Virus record (IMG/VR): IMGVR_UViG_3300042923_000401
Location: 1 to 38,551 of that record
From: a virus
DNA length: 38,551 bases
Reading direction: 5' to 3' (one strand)
This document shows, piece after piece, positions 7,881 through 14,609 of the stretch (its first letter is position 1; the number at the start of each line of letters is the position of its first letter). Made by a program: the position numbers and the translations under genes. The notes under the pieces were generated by a model. It worked only from the letters and a program-made list of their open reading frames with translations. It ran no database searches and was not told the origin of the DNA.

Positions 7881-8044
7881 ATGATAGATATTAAATGTAA
7901 AATAGAATATTATGAATCAATCGATATAAGTAAGTGCCTATTGTATCAAATATTATACATGAAGTTATATATTTTAACTTTAAAAATAAGAAAGTTATTG
8001 ATGAAAGAACTATTTTATCAGTTCTAAAGCAGGACAAGCTATAA
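7881..8044 (+). pseudogene. Small gene broken by a frameshift
   Basis: A strong SD (AGAAAGGAG) and ATG at 7881 open MIDIKCKIEYYESIDISKC. From about 7934 the protein-like frame is the -1 frame (PIVSNIIHEVIYFNFKNKK onward to TAA 8042), whereas the original frame turns into a Leu/Ile/Tyr-rich run and stops at 8027. Joined, the frames give a sensible protein of about 54 aa. Deletion/insertion decay or a base error is likely. Confidence 0.45.
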
Positions 8045-8095
8045 GAATAAGTATAAATAAGTATTACATAATACTATTTTTAAAAAATTAATAAA

Positions 8096-8151
8096 AATAA
8101 TAATAAACATGTTAAAAATATATTGACATGTTTATTTGTGTGTGCTATCTT
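8096..8151 (+). promoter_or_regulatory. Promoter with inverted-repeat operator upstream of the MazF-like gene
   Basis: TTGACA 8123-8128, 17-base spacer, TATCTT 8146-8151 with an extended TGC. A perfect 11-bp inverted repeat, AATAAACATGT (8102-8112) and ACATGTTTATT (8126-8136) separated by 13 bases, overlaps the -35 box; its left arm is part of a perfect copy of the intergenic motif (8096-8108). An operator here would block the promoter directly. Confidence 0.6.
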
Positions 8152-8347
8152 TTTATTATAGAAAATAATAATACACATTAAAGTATAAATTAATTACTTA
8201 ATGAGTATAATATATTATGAATGAAAGGATGGTGCAAACGATTAATAATATCAAACTAAAACAATTTAAATGAATAAACGAAGGAGATTAACTGATGGTA
8301 ATTTATGATGATAATTCAAGTTGAACTGAGAAAAGGAGAGATTAAAT
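8152..8347 (+). other. Long leader with decayed or minimal ORFs
   Basis: About 190 bases between the promoter and the toxin start. It holds a motif variant (AATAATAATACAC, 8164-8176), an SD followed by a tiny frame ending at 8273 (product NNIKLKQFK), and another SD with a 9-codon ORF (8295-8324, MVIYDDNSS). No antitoxin-sized gene. With 8045-8095 this is the largest gene-free stretch on this side of the toxin. Confidence 0.4.
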
Positions 8348-8776
8348 ATGATGAATAATAATAATGAAAAATATGAAAAAAGAATTGTAAATGTTAAAAG
8401 AGGAGATATATTTTATATTGATATTCCTAAAGATCCAAGTAATCCACACAGACAATATGGTATTAGACCATGTGTAATTAGAACAAACGATGGGAATAAC
8501 AGATTTTGCGATAATGTAGATTATGTGCCATTAACAACTGTAATTAAAAAACCGGATTTAGCTCCGCATGCAGTGTTAGAATCTACATATTGTTTACCAA
8601 GGACTTCAATGGCTCTTTGTGAACAATGGGGATCAATTGATAAGAAATTTATTAAAGGGAAAATAGGTAGGGTATCTGAAAAAGATATGCTTAAAATAGA
8701 TGTTGCCTTCATAAGACAACAAGGAATTAATATATATATGTTAATAAATAATATGAATCAAATTGCTATGGCTTAA
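8348..8776 (+). CDS. MazF/PemK-like toxin-family protein (142 aa)
   Basis: Strong SD (AAAAGGAGAG). Residues 16-24 (VKRGDIFYID) and the following G-I-R-P-C-V-I strand match the opening of the MazF/PemK barrel. The family's second half is present as VPLTT (60-64), T-S-M-A-L-C-E-Q (87-94) and GKIGRVS. The family are mostly sequence-specific mRNA endoribonucleases, normally paired with an upstream antitoxin. None is visible; upstream is only a leader with tiny ORFs. It may be antitoxin-independent, controlled by the inverted-repeat promoter, or used against the host. Family call firm, activity inferred. Confidence 0.75.
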   Translation: MMNNNNEKYEKRIVNVKRGDIFYIDIPKDPSNPHRQYGIRPCVIRTNDGNNRFCDNVDYVPLTTVIKKPDLAPHAVLESTYCLPRTSMALCEQWGSIDKKFIKGKIGRVSEKDMLKIDVAFIRQQGINIYMLINNMNQIAMA

Positions 8777-8812
8777 AAATAGATAATATTAAACATAATT
8801 AAAATATAAATA

Positions 8813-8841
8813 TTGACAAATGGATGATTATGTATTATATT
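8813..8841 (+). promoter_or_regulatory. Promoter for the omega RNA/IscB, ancestrally for the DGQHR-like gene
   Basis: TTGACA 8813-8818, 17-base spacer, TATATT 8836-8841. Predicted start near 8848, leaving about 28 bases before the inferred left end of the IscB element. Before insertion the same promoter and leader would have served the gene now at 10371. Confidence 0.65.
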
Positions 8842-8847
8842 ATTGTT

Positions 8848-9095
8848 ATATGTATGAATCATAGGAGGGTCAATAACCCACGACTAAAGTAGTAGGCTTG
8901 TAAAAGCCTTTGTTGACTAGACTAAGTATTAAATTACTACGTTGTTTATGTCATGATACCTACGGATATTAATCCTAGTCTGTAGCTCTATCGTATAATA
9001 TTAAAAGTTCTGACGGGTAGGAACGGTGTGTTATACTTAACAAGCATTTACAACATTGTCTAAGGATTTTAACTCTAACATATAGGAGGTTTTAA
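8848..9095 (+). ncRNA. Omega RNA (HEARO RNA) of the IscB nuclease
   Basis: A 250-base, comparatively GC-rich, structured region directly 5' of iscB, where HEARO/omega RNAs lie. Visible stems: AGGCTT (8894-8899) with AAGCCT (8904-8909) around GTAA; a long-range GACTAG (8915-8920) with CTAGTC (8975-8980); and GTTC...GAAC around TGACGGGTAG (about 9007-9024). The guide should be the 5' end, inferred as about 8860-8875. The 3' end runs into the SD of iscB (ATAGGAGG). Exact ends need RNA data or a covariance model. Confidence 0.75.
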
Positions 9096-10370
9096 AAACA
9101 TGGTATATGTACTTAATATACAAGGGCAACCATTAATGCCTTGTAAAGAAGCAAAAGCAAGGAAGCTATTAAGAGATAATTTAGCAAGAGTAGTAAAAAG
9201 AGAACCATTTACAATTCAGTTAATTTTTGAATGTGAAAATCAAACACAAGATATAACACTTGGTGTCGATGCAGGTTCAAAGCATATCGGTTTGTCAGCT
9301 ACAACAAATAAAAAAGAATTATATTCAGCAGATGTAGAATTAAGAAATGATATTGTAGGTTTATTATCTACACGTAGAGAAAATAGAAAAACTAGAAGAA
9401 GTAGATTAAGGTATCGTAAGCAAAGATTTTTAAACAGAGTTTCATCTCAAAACAAAGGTTGGTTGCCACCTTCGATTGAAAATAAGATACAAACACATTT
9501 TAATATAATTGCAAAAGTACATCAGATATTACCAATAACTAAAATTATTGTTGAAACTGCAAGTTTTGATATTCAAAAGATTAAAAATTCAGAAATATCA
9601 GGAATTGATTATCAACAAGGTGAGCAACTAGATTTTTGGAATATAAGAGAATATGTACTGTTCAGAGACGGTCATAAGTGTCATGGTAAAAAAGGTTGCA
9701 AAGGCAATATATTAAACGTACATCATATTGAAAGTAGAAAAACTGGTGGAAATTCACCAAGTAATTTAATAACTTTGTGTGAAGACTGTCATAAAGCATA
9801 TCATAAAGGAATATTAAAATTAAACTTAAAACGTGGTAATTCGTTTAAAGATGCTACATTTATGGGAATTATGAGATGGGCTTTCTATAAGAGACTTAAA
9901 GAAATATATCATAATATAAATATGACTTATGGTTATATAACTAAAAATACAAGAATAACCAACAATCTTCCAAAAGAACATTGTGTAGATGCATTATGCA
10001 TAACTGGAAATCCTGCGGTAAAAAGACTTAATTACTACTATTATATTAAGCAGGTAAGGAAACATAATAGGCAAGTTCATAAAATAAATATATTAAAAGG
10101 CGGAATAAAGAAATTAAATCAAGCATCATATATTGTCAAAAATTTCAGATTGTTTGATAAAATAAAATATGATGGTCAAGAATGTTTTATATTTGGAAGA
10201 CGTTCTAGCGGATATTTTGACTTGAGAAAGCTTGATGGTACTAATATTAACAAATCAGCAAACTATAAGAAATTGGAGCTAATAATAAAAAGACAAAGTT
10301 TATTAATAGAGAGGAGAATGACTCCTATATCTTCACTTTAGTGGAGAGTCTTGAGTCTGATGATGATTAT
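8876..10370 (+). mobile_element. IscB/omega-RNA (HEARO) element inserted at a start codon
   Basis: Boundaries are inferred. Removing 8876-10370 joins AGGAGGGTCAATA to ATGAAAGATGAT, restoring a perfect SD-spacer-ATG for the DGQHR-like gene, very like the MerR leader (AAGGAGGTCAATAAAATGA). HEARO elements are described as lying just 5' of ATGA or GTGA, and ATGA follows here. There is no TnpA transposase in the window, so it is either mobilised in trans or behaves as an RNA-guided homing element. Confidence 0.6.
9100..10341 (+). CDS. iscB: IscB RNA-guided nuclease (413 aa)
   Basis: Full-length. PLMP domain at residues 5-15 (LNIQGQPLMPC); RuvC-I with Asp57 (GVDAGSKHIGLS); Arg-rich bridge helix 91-113 (TRRENRKTRRSRLRYRKQR); RuvC-II with Glu152 (IIVETASF); HNH domain 190-237 with His208/His209 and the CEDCH motif; RuvC-III His294-x-x-Asp297 (HCVDAL); then about 110 residues of TAM-interacting C-terminus. 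All catalytic residues are intact. IscB, the Cas9 ancestor, cuts both strands of DNA matching the guide of its omega RNA. The SD ATAGGAGG lies at the end of the RNA gene. The stop TAG overlaps a GTG in the next frame, which could couple translation of the downstream gene. Confidence 0.92.
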   Translation: MVYVLNIQGQPLMPCKEAKARKLLRDNLARVVKREPFTIQLIFECENQTQDITLGVDAGSKHIGLSATTNKKELYSADVELRNDIVGLLSTRRENRKTRRSRLRYRKQRFLNRVSSQNKGWLPPSIENKIQTHFNIIAKVHQILPITKIIVETASFDIQKIKNSEISGIDYQQGEQLDFWNIREYVLFRDGHKCHGKKGCKGNILNVHHIESRKTGGNSPSNLITLCEDCHKAYHKGILKLNLKRGNSFKDATFMGIMRWAFYKRLKEIYHNINMTYGYITKNTRITNNLPKEHCVDALCITGNPAVKRLNYYYYIKQVRKHNRQVHKINILKGGIKKLNQASYIVKNFRLFDKIKYDGQECFIFGRRSSGYFDLRKLDGTNINKSANYKKLELIIKRQSLLIERRMTPISSL

Positions 10371-11636
10371 ATGAAAGATGATAAAGCATTAAGAGAAGTG
10401 TTGCAAACGAAAATTGCCCAAATTAAAGCAGAATATCCTAAAATAGTAATAAAAGAAATTTCACAGACTATGGCGAACACTTATAATGTGAAACATGGAT
10501 TAAGTATCGACATTATAAACGGCATATATCCTATAGAAAACTTAACTTATGATATGTTGTATAAATTAATGAAATCCATTCACACACTTACAGCATCAAG
10601 ATTTATGACACTAGATTCTTCTGATTTATATGCGCCATCATATTTTACAGATATTGAAATTGAAGAATTTGAAAAACCTGTGCCGGAAGAAGAAGATAAT
10701 TTTGATATTGTTATTAAAGATTGGCACGAAACAACAATGGATCAATATAGAGTAATTCATATTTTTACCGATATAAATGAGAAAATTCGCTGGAGAAACT
10801 ATAATAAACTTCGTTTTAATCCAGAAACTCAACGAGATTTAATTGAAATAAAATCACAAAAAGGTACGATAGTAAAAAAACTTGACATCAATAGAAAAGC
10901 CGTGAATAATATGAAGGAACTTATGATTAAGGGATTATATTTCCCAGTTCCTTGTATTATTAATATTAATCCAGATAAATGCGAAGAGCCAGTAATTATA
11001 AGAGGCAATACTTTAACTATACCAAAAGAAAATCATATTGATTTAATTGAGGGATTTCATAACTATATTGCTGAATGTGAAGTTAAAGATGAAAATCCTG
11101 ATTGGAATTTTCCGTGTGAATTGAAATTAATGTTTTTAGATATTGATAGGTGTAATGACTTTATTAATCAAATGGATCAGAAGACTCATTTTAGAGAACC
11201 ACAAAAAGCTAGAATAGACACGCAATCTCAAGAAAATTTTATAATTGACAGATTAAATTCAAATAGTAAATATCATCTAGTAGGTACTATAGATAAAGAT
11301 ATGAGAGTCTATTTATATAAAATTATAAAATATATTTTTGAGGTTCAGGATAGAAAACAAGCTGTAGATATTTTTGAACATTTGAAAGATAATTTAAATT
11401 ATATAATCGAAAATACAGATCATTATAATATTGCATTTAACAAAACTGAATTTTTTGTATATTTGATGATGATAAAAAGTTCAATAGATTCTAATATAGA
11501 TTTTGAAAGTATATATAGAAAAATCGATATTAATAGTATCTTTGAAGAATTTAAGATTAGAAATGCACCAAGCGCATCGTATTATGCTAAATTAAAATCT
11601 ATAATTAACGAGGTGATTAAAAATGCCAATGTATAA
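10341..11636 (+). CDS. DGQHR/DndB-like (ParB-related) protein (421-431 aa)
   Basis: Residues about 160-270 fit the DGQHR pattern: NPETQRDLI near 172, a helix with K-E-L-M-I-K-G-L-Y-F-P-V-P, then I-D-L-I-E-G-F-H-N-Y-I-A where the family has DGQHR. DndB-type proteins regulate or take part in DNA phosphorothioation; phage relatives are uncharacterised. The ancestral start is probably ATG 10371; the upstream GTG 10341 overlaps the iscB stop and may be used by reinitiation since the original SD was displaced. It overlaps the next gene by 14 bases. In SPbeta an unknown 400-residue class gene (yopQ) likewise precedes the repressor gene yopR; homology is not shown. Confidence 0.5.
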   Translation: MESLESDDDYMKDDKALREVLQTKIAQIKAEYPKIVIKEISQTMANTYNVKHGLSIDIINGIYPIENLTYDMLYKLMKSIHTLTASRFMTLDSSDLYAPSYFTDIEIEEFEKPVPEEEDNFDIVIKDWHETTMDQYRVIHIFTDINEKIRWRNYNKLRFNPETQRDLIEIKSQKGTIVKKLDINRKAVNNMKELMIKGLYFPVPCIININPDKCEEPVIIRGNTLTIPKENHIDLIEGFHNYIAECEVKDENPDWNFPCELKLMFLDIDRCNDFINQMDQKTHFREPQKARIDTQSQENFIIDRLNSNSKYHLVGTIDKDMRVYLYKIIKYIFEVQDRKQAVDIFEHLKDNLNYIIENTDHYNIAFNKTEFFVYLMMIKSSIDSNIDFESIYRKIDINSIFEEFKIRNAPSASYYAKLKSIINEVIKNANV

Positions 11637-12621
11637 CGAATTTCAAAAAAATAGATATTTAGAAAGCTCAGACTTTAAATTTGAAGAAAGTGTAAAAGAT
11701 GTAGTTAAAAGATTATTTGAAGGTGCTGCAAAAATTGAATTACAAGAGAATTGTGATTTATCATTATTTAATCGTTCTCAAGTAATAAACCTATTGAAAG
11801 GTTATAATTCAAAATCTAAGAATTATTTAAGGTTAATAGTGAATCAATTTTCATATTATTATACTTGGTGTTTATCTGAGGGATTAGTGGATAATACTAA
11901 TATCATAAATCAATACGATTATAACTTAACTAAACCAATTATAGATGATATAGTAACTTTGGATATTATAAGAGATAAATATTTTTTAGTTGATTATTTT
12001 TTAGATAATGTTTATAAAAATGAAAAAATTGATATAACTGATAAATACATTTTTTACGCATTGTTCAGCGGAATTTGTGGTATTGAATTTAGCGACTTAA
12101 TAAATTTAAGATTAGATGATATTAATAAAAAAAGAAAGGTTGTTAATTTAATTTCCGGTAAAATACTTAAAGTAGATGACATTTTTATAGAACTTGCAGA
12201 GGAAGCAGATAAATCACTTGTATATTGCCCAGATGGAATTGAAAGTGTTAATAGATCAAAAGATCCAGATAGATATAAATATGACGAAAGTTGTTACATT
12301 CTTAAACCTTGTGGTAATCGTTCGTTAAATAGACCAATAACAAAAATGATTTTAGGTACAAGATTAAGACAACTACAAAAACATCTTAATAATAGATTTA
12401 TTAATGGTGGTTCTATTTATTTTAATGGAATGGTTAATTTTATTAAAAATAAATTTGAATCAGAAGGTATAACTTTACGTCAAGCAGTATTTGAAAAAAG
12501 GAATAAGTTATCATACGTGTATAATGATAAACTTCAAGAATATATCAATGAATTTGGTTCAAATATGATAGATAGAGCATTTAGAGCTAAAATTGTTGAT
12601 ATTATCGAATTATATGAGTAG
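11623..12621 (+). CDS. Degenerate tyrosine-recombinase-fold protein, possible MrpR-like repressor (332 aa)
   Basis: The N-terminal half resembles a core-binding SAM-like domain (SKSKNYLRLIVNQFSYYYTW, about 64-83). Residues 145-170 match the start of the catalytic domain (YALFSGICGIEFSDLINL), but the first catalytic Arg position is Glu155, and no H-x-x-R or active Tyr motif follows. It is therefore probably a DNA binder rather than a recombinase. SPbeta's master repressor MrpR (YopR) is of similar length and has just such a fold without catalysis, so a lysogeny or early-gene repressor role is a fair hypothesis. SD GAGGTGAT lies inside the preceding gene. Confidence 0.6.
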   Translation: MPMYNEFQKNRYLESSDFKFEESVKDVVKRLFEGAAKIELQENCDLSLFNRSQVINLLKGYNSKSKNYLRLIVNQFSYYYTWCLSEGLVDNTNIINQYDYNLTKPIIDDIVTLDIIRDKYFLVDYFLDNVYKNEKIDITDKYIFYALFSGICGIEFSDLINLRLDDINKKRKVVNLISGKILKVDDIFIELAEEADKSLVYCPDGIESVNRSKDPDRYKYDESCYILKPCGNRSLNRPITKMILGTRLRQLQKHLNNRFINGGSIYFNGMVNFIKNKFESEGITLRQAVFEKRNKLSYVYNDKLQEYINEFGSNMIDRAFRAKIVDIIELYE

Positions 12622-12628
12622 AAATAAA

Positions 12629-12646
12629 GGGTGGTGAATTCCACCC
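12629..12646 (+). terminator. Hairpin terminator after the recombinase-fold gene
   Basis: GGGTGG (12629-12634), loop TGAATT, CCACCC (12641-12646), then AATATTTT. A GC-rich stem eight bases after the stop codon with a short, imperfect U tract. Confidence 0.65.
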
Positions 12647-12708
12647 AATATTTTAAACAAATATAAATAAAAACAAACACTAATAAATAAAACAATTTAT
12701 ATAATAAC

Positions 12709-12737
12709 TTGAAAAATTATTTTCAATATAGTATAAT
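12709..12737 (+). promoter_or_regulatory. Promoter facing the gene at 12919
   Basis: TTGAAA 12709-12714, 17-base spacer, perfect TATAAT 12732-12737. Start near 12744, giving a leader of about 175 bases that includes the 12786-12823 hairpin and is overlapped by the convergent minus-strand unit. Confidence 0.7.
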
Positions 12738-12779
12738 ATAAGAACAAAGAACAAATGTTCGGAAATTGCTAAACAGTAT

Positions 12780-12855
12780 AAAAAAAGAAGCACAGAAAAC
12801 TTTGGTCGGCTGACTGTGCTTCTAACAAATACCAATTAAAATAGTGTATAGGTAT
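12780..12855 (-). ncRNA. Candidate 76-nt antisense small RNA
   Basis: A minus-strand promoter (12862-12890) points at a minus-strand intrinsic terminator (12786-12823 plus T7). The predicted transcript starts near 12855 and ends near 12780. It has no ORF with an SD. It is fully antisense to the leader transcribed from 12709 toward the gene at 12919 and would expose the loop TCAGCCGACCAAAG. Prediction only. Confidence 0.45.
12786..12823 (-). terminator. Minus-strand intrinsic terminator
   Basis: Perfect 10-bp stem AGAAGCACAG (12786-12795) with CTGTGCTTCT (12814-12823), 18-base loop. On the minus strand the stem is followed by seven U; on the + strand it is followed by AACAAAT, so it should terminate minus-strand transcripts. 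Confidence 0.7.
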
Positions 12856-12861
12856 GATTTA

Positions 12862-12890
12862 ATTATAATACAAATCTTCCTATCACGCAA
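12862..12890 (-). promoter_or_regulatory. Minus-strand promoter
   Basis: Read on the minus strand: TTGCGT (12890-12885), 17-base spacer, perfect TATAAT (12867-12862). The -35 is weak (3 of 6), but the spacing and the terminator about 40 bases downstream support it. Confidence 0.45.
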
Positions 12891-12918
12891 TAATTAAATT
12901 ATGGGAGGATTTATATTT

Positions 12919-13224
12919 ATGGGAATTATGGAAGAAAAATTATTTGAATTGGAAGAGATTATTGGAATTAATACATATGAGCGAGGCTTGAATATATATA
13001 ATATTGTAGATATTGATAAATCAGGAGTAGAAAAACAGCATACTATAGAATTATCAAAAGTTGATATAGATAGCGGAGTTATCATGTTTATTGATTTTAA
13101 TGATGAAATTATAAAATGCTTTTTAACTGAATCTATTGAAATCATAACTATTACTTATAATCCAGAATTGTACAAGCTGATATTCAAAGACGGCAGACAA
13201 ATGATTATCTTTCCTGTAAAGTAG
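12919..13224 (+). CDS. Hypothetical protein (101 aa)
   Basis: ATG 12919 is ten bases after GGGAGGA; an earlier in-frame ATG at 12901 overlaps that SD. The product is mostly beta-strand (alternating Ile/Val with charged residues, e.g. SGVIMFIDFNDEIIKCF), suggesting a small barrel. It is monocistronic, bounded by its own promoter and terminator, with an antisense RNA across its leader. Not recognised. Confidence 0.6.
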   Translation: MGIMEEKLFELEEIIGINTYERGLNIYNIVDIDKSGVEKQHTIELSKVDIDSGVIMFIDFNDEIIKCFLTESIEIITITYNPELYKLIFKDGRQMIIFPVK

Positions 13225-13246
13225 TTAACTAATATATAGTTCACAT

Positions 13247-13268
13247 GGCAGTCTGTAATATGGCTGCC
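13247..13268 (+). terminator. Hairpin terminator
   Basis: GGCAGTC (13247-13253) pairs with GGCTGCC (13262-13268) with one G-U, loop of eight, followed by TATAATTTTATT. Terminates the single-gene transcript from 12709. Confidence 0.6.
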
Positions 13269-13298
13269 TATAATTTTATTATTATTAAATTTAATACA

Positions 13299-13346
13299 AA
13301 TAATAATAAACATATAGTTGACATTATTGATTTTGTGTGGTAATAT
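13299..13346 (+). promoter_or_regulatory. Promoter with intergenic motif just upstream
   Basis: Perfect motif AATAATAATAAAC (13299-13311), six bases, TTGACA (13318-13323), 17-base spacer, TAATAT (13341-13346) with an extended TGG. Same layout as the promoter at 15264. Drives the cluster from 13391 onward. Confidence 0.7.
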
Positions 13347-13406
13347 TATACACATGAAGAACAAATAATAAAAATGAGGAGGATATATGAATGGCGGTGA
13401 TAAGAG

Positions 13407-13583
13407 ATGGGTGAAAAGAATAAATTATTAGATGATACAGAAGAGAGAAGTTATAAGGTATTTTTAGCTTATAATGAAAAGTTGTTAATTAAGGCAGAAG
13501 AAGATTGTAATGAGGAAAAGATTAAATTATATACAGATAATATTAAACATTATAAGAAGTTATTAGGAATAAAAGATAAATAA
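13407..13583 (+). CDS. Small helical protein (58 aa), coupled to a 7-codon leader ORF
   Basis: A strong SD (GAGGAGGA) serves a tiny ORF at 13391-13414 (MAVIRDG), whose end overlaps the start of this gene (ATGGGTGA), so translation is probably coupled. The product (MGEKNKLLDDTEERSYKVF onward) is charged and helical. First gene after the 13318 promoter. Not recognised. Confidence 0.5.
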   Translation: MGEKNKLLDDTEERSYKVFLAYNEKLLIKAEEDCNEEKIKLYTDNIKHYKKLLGIKDK

Positions 13584-13628
13584 TCAAAGCAAATACGATT
13601 AATATTATAATATAAGAAAGGAATATAA

Positions 13629-13781
13629 ATGAAAAAGAAAAGGTGTTGTTATAACTGTATATTTTCTAAATACATAAATGGCGAATCAATTATCACGAGT
13701 GGATATAAGTGTTATAAAAATCCATTTAAGCCTGTATTTATTGGATTAACTGGTTATTGTAAAACAAGAGTAGATAAATGA
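13629..13781 (+). CDS. Cys-rich small protein (50 aa)
   Basis: SD AGAAAGGA before ATG. Cysteines at residues 6, 7, 10, 28 and 44 (MKKKRCCYNCIFSKY...KCY...YCK) suggest a small zinc fold. I have seen similar short proteins in clostridial phages but know no function. TGA overlaps an unused ATG. Confidence 0.55.
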   Translation: MKKKRCCYNCIFSKYINGESIITSGYKCYKNPFKPVFIGLTGYCKTRVDK

Positions 13782-13813
13782 GTATTTTTATCTTATTAGG
13801 AAGGAGAAACAAA

Positions 13814-14128
13814 ATGGCAATTAATGTAATGTGTATGAATGATAGATGTAAATTCTATTGGGAAGACAATTGTATGAGAAATTTAAATGAAGAAAGAATC
13901 GAGATTAGTAAAGAAGGAAAATGCGAAACCTTTGAGGAAGGCGTAAGCGAATGGTACGCTGCAGAAGAACAATGTGCTAATTATGAAATGCATAATGAAG
14001 TATACGCTGAATTAACAGTTATTAATTGTTCTACGTGTAAACATCAAGGCAAACAACATCCTCACACTTGTGATATATGTACATCACTAGATCAAGAAGA
14101 AGATTATGAAATGTGGGAACATAAATAA
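13814..14128 (+). CDS. Cys-rich protein, DUF1540-like N-terminus (104 aa)
   Basis: SD GGAAGGAG fixes ATG 13814. N-terminal MCMNDRCKFYWEDNCMRN resembles the DUF1540/phage Cys pattern C-x4-C-x-F-x4-C, with further pairs near the C-terminus (CSTCKHQ, CDIC). Probably zinc-binding. Function unknown. Confidence 0.55.
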   Translation: MAINVMCMNDRCKFYWEDNCMRNLNEERIEISKEGKCETFEEGVSEWYAAEEQCANYEMHNEVYAELTVINCSTCKHQGKQHPHTCDICTSLDQEEDYEMWEHK

Positions 14129-14174
14129 CATAACCAATTATATGATTGATGTTCTTTTTGAAAGGAGAATTTAG

Positions 14175-14609
14175 ATGGTATTAAAAGAAGAAAAGAGAGA
14201 TTTATTTAATGTTCCAGAAGATTACTATTTTGCTCATTGCATTAGTGCTGATTTTGGTATGGGTAAAGGAATCGTAGTTGAGTTTAACAAACGATATAAC
14301 ATGAAAGATGAATTGATAAAAAAGTACAAGATTAATAATTGGAATGGAAATGGATATTGTTTGTCTAAGGATAGAGTATTCAATTTGATTACAAAAGAAA
14401 AGTACTGGAATAAACCTACATATGAAACATTAAGACAATCTTTGGAATCTATGAAACAAGAAATGTTATTCTTTGATGGTATGGTAACTAAGCTTGCAAT
14501 GCCTAAAATTGGCTGTGGATTAGATAGATTACAATGGGATAAAGTAAAAGAAATTATTAAAGATGTATTTAATGATATGGAAGTAGAAATATTGGTTTGT
14601 TATTTATAA
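14175..14609 (+). CDS. Macrodomain protein of TARG1/DarG type (144 aa)
   Basis: A single complete macrodomain. The segment AHCISADFGMGKGIVVEF (20-37), NLITKEKYWNKPTYETL (70-86) and MPKIGCGLDRLQWDKV (109-124) closely follow TARG1/OARD1. The catalytic Lys (Lys74) and Asp (Asp117) of that subclass are retained. TARG1 and DarG remove ADP-ribose from protein Glu/Asp or from DNA thymidine. A phage copy could reverse ADP-ribosylation by DarT-type defence toxins or process ADP-ribose phosphate. Identity firm, substrate inferred. SD GAAAGGAG. Confidence 0.85.
   Translation: MVLKEEKRDLFNVPEDYYFAHCISADFGMGKGIVVEFNKRYNMKDELIKKYKINNWNGNGYCLSKDRVFNLITKEKYWNKPTYETLRQSLESMKQEMLFFDGMVTKLAMPKIGCGLDRLQWDKVKEIIKDVFNDMEVEILVCYL

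Noticed and set aside
8867-8879. GGGT-CAATA-ACCC hairpin as the start of the omega-RNA scaffold
   Set aside because: Its left arm falls in the inferred guide and pre-insertion leader (AGGAGGGTCAATA), so the pairing is probably coincidental; not excluded.
10318-10321. ATGA at 10318 as the right end of the IscB element
   Set aside because: It lies inside the iscB frame, and joining it to the left flank gives no sensible gene start; ATGA at 10371 restores an SD-spaced start codon.
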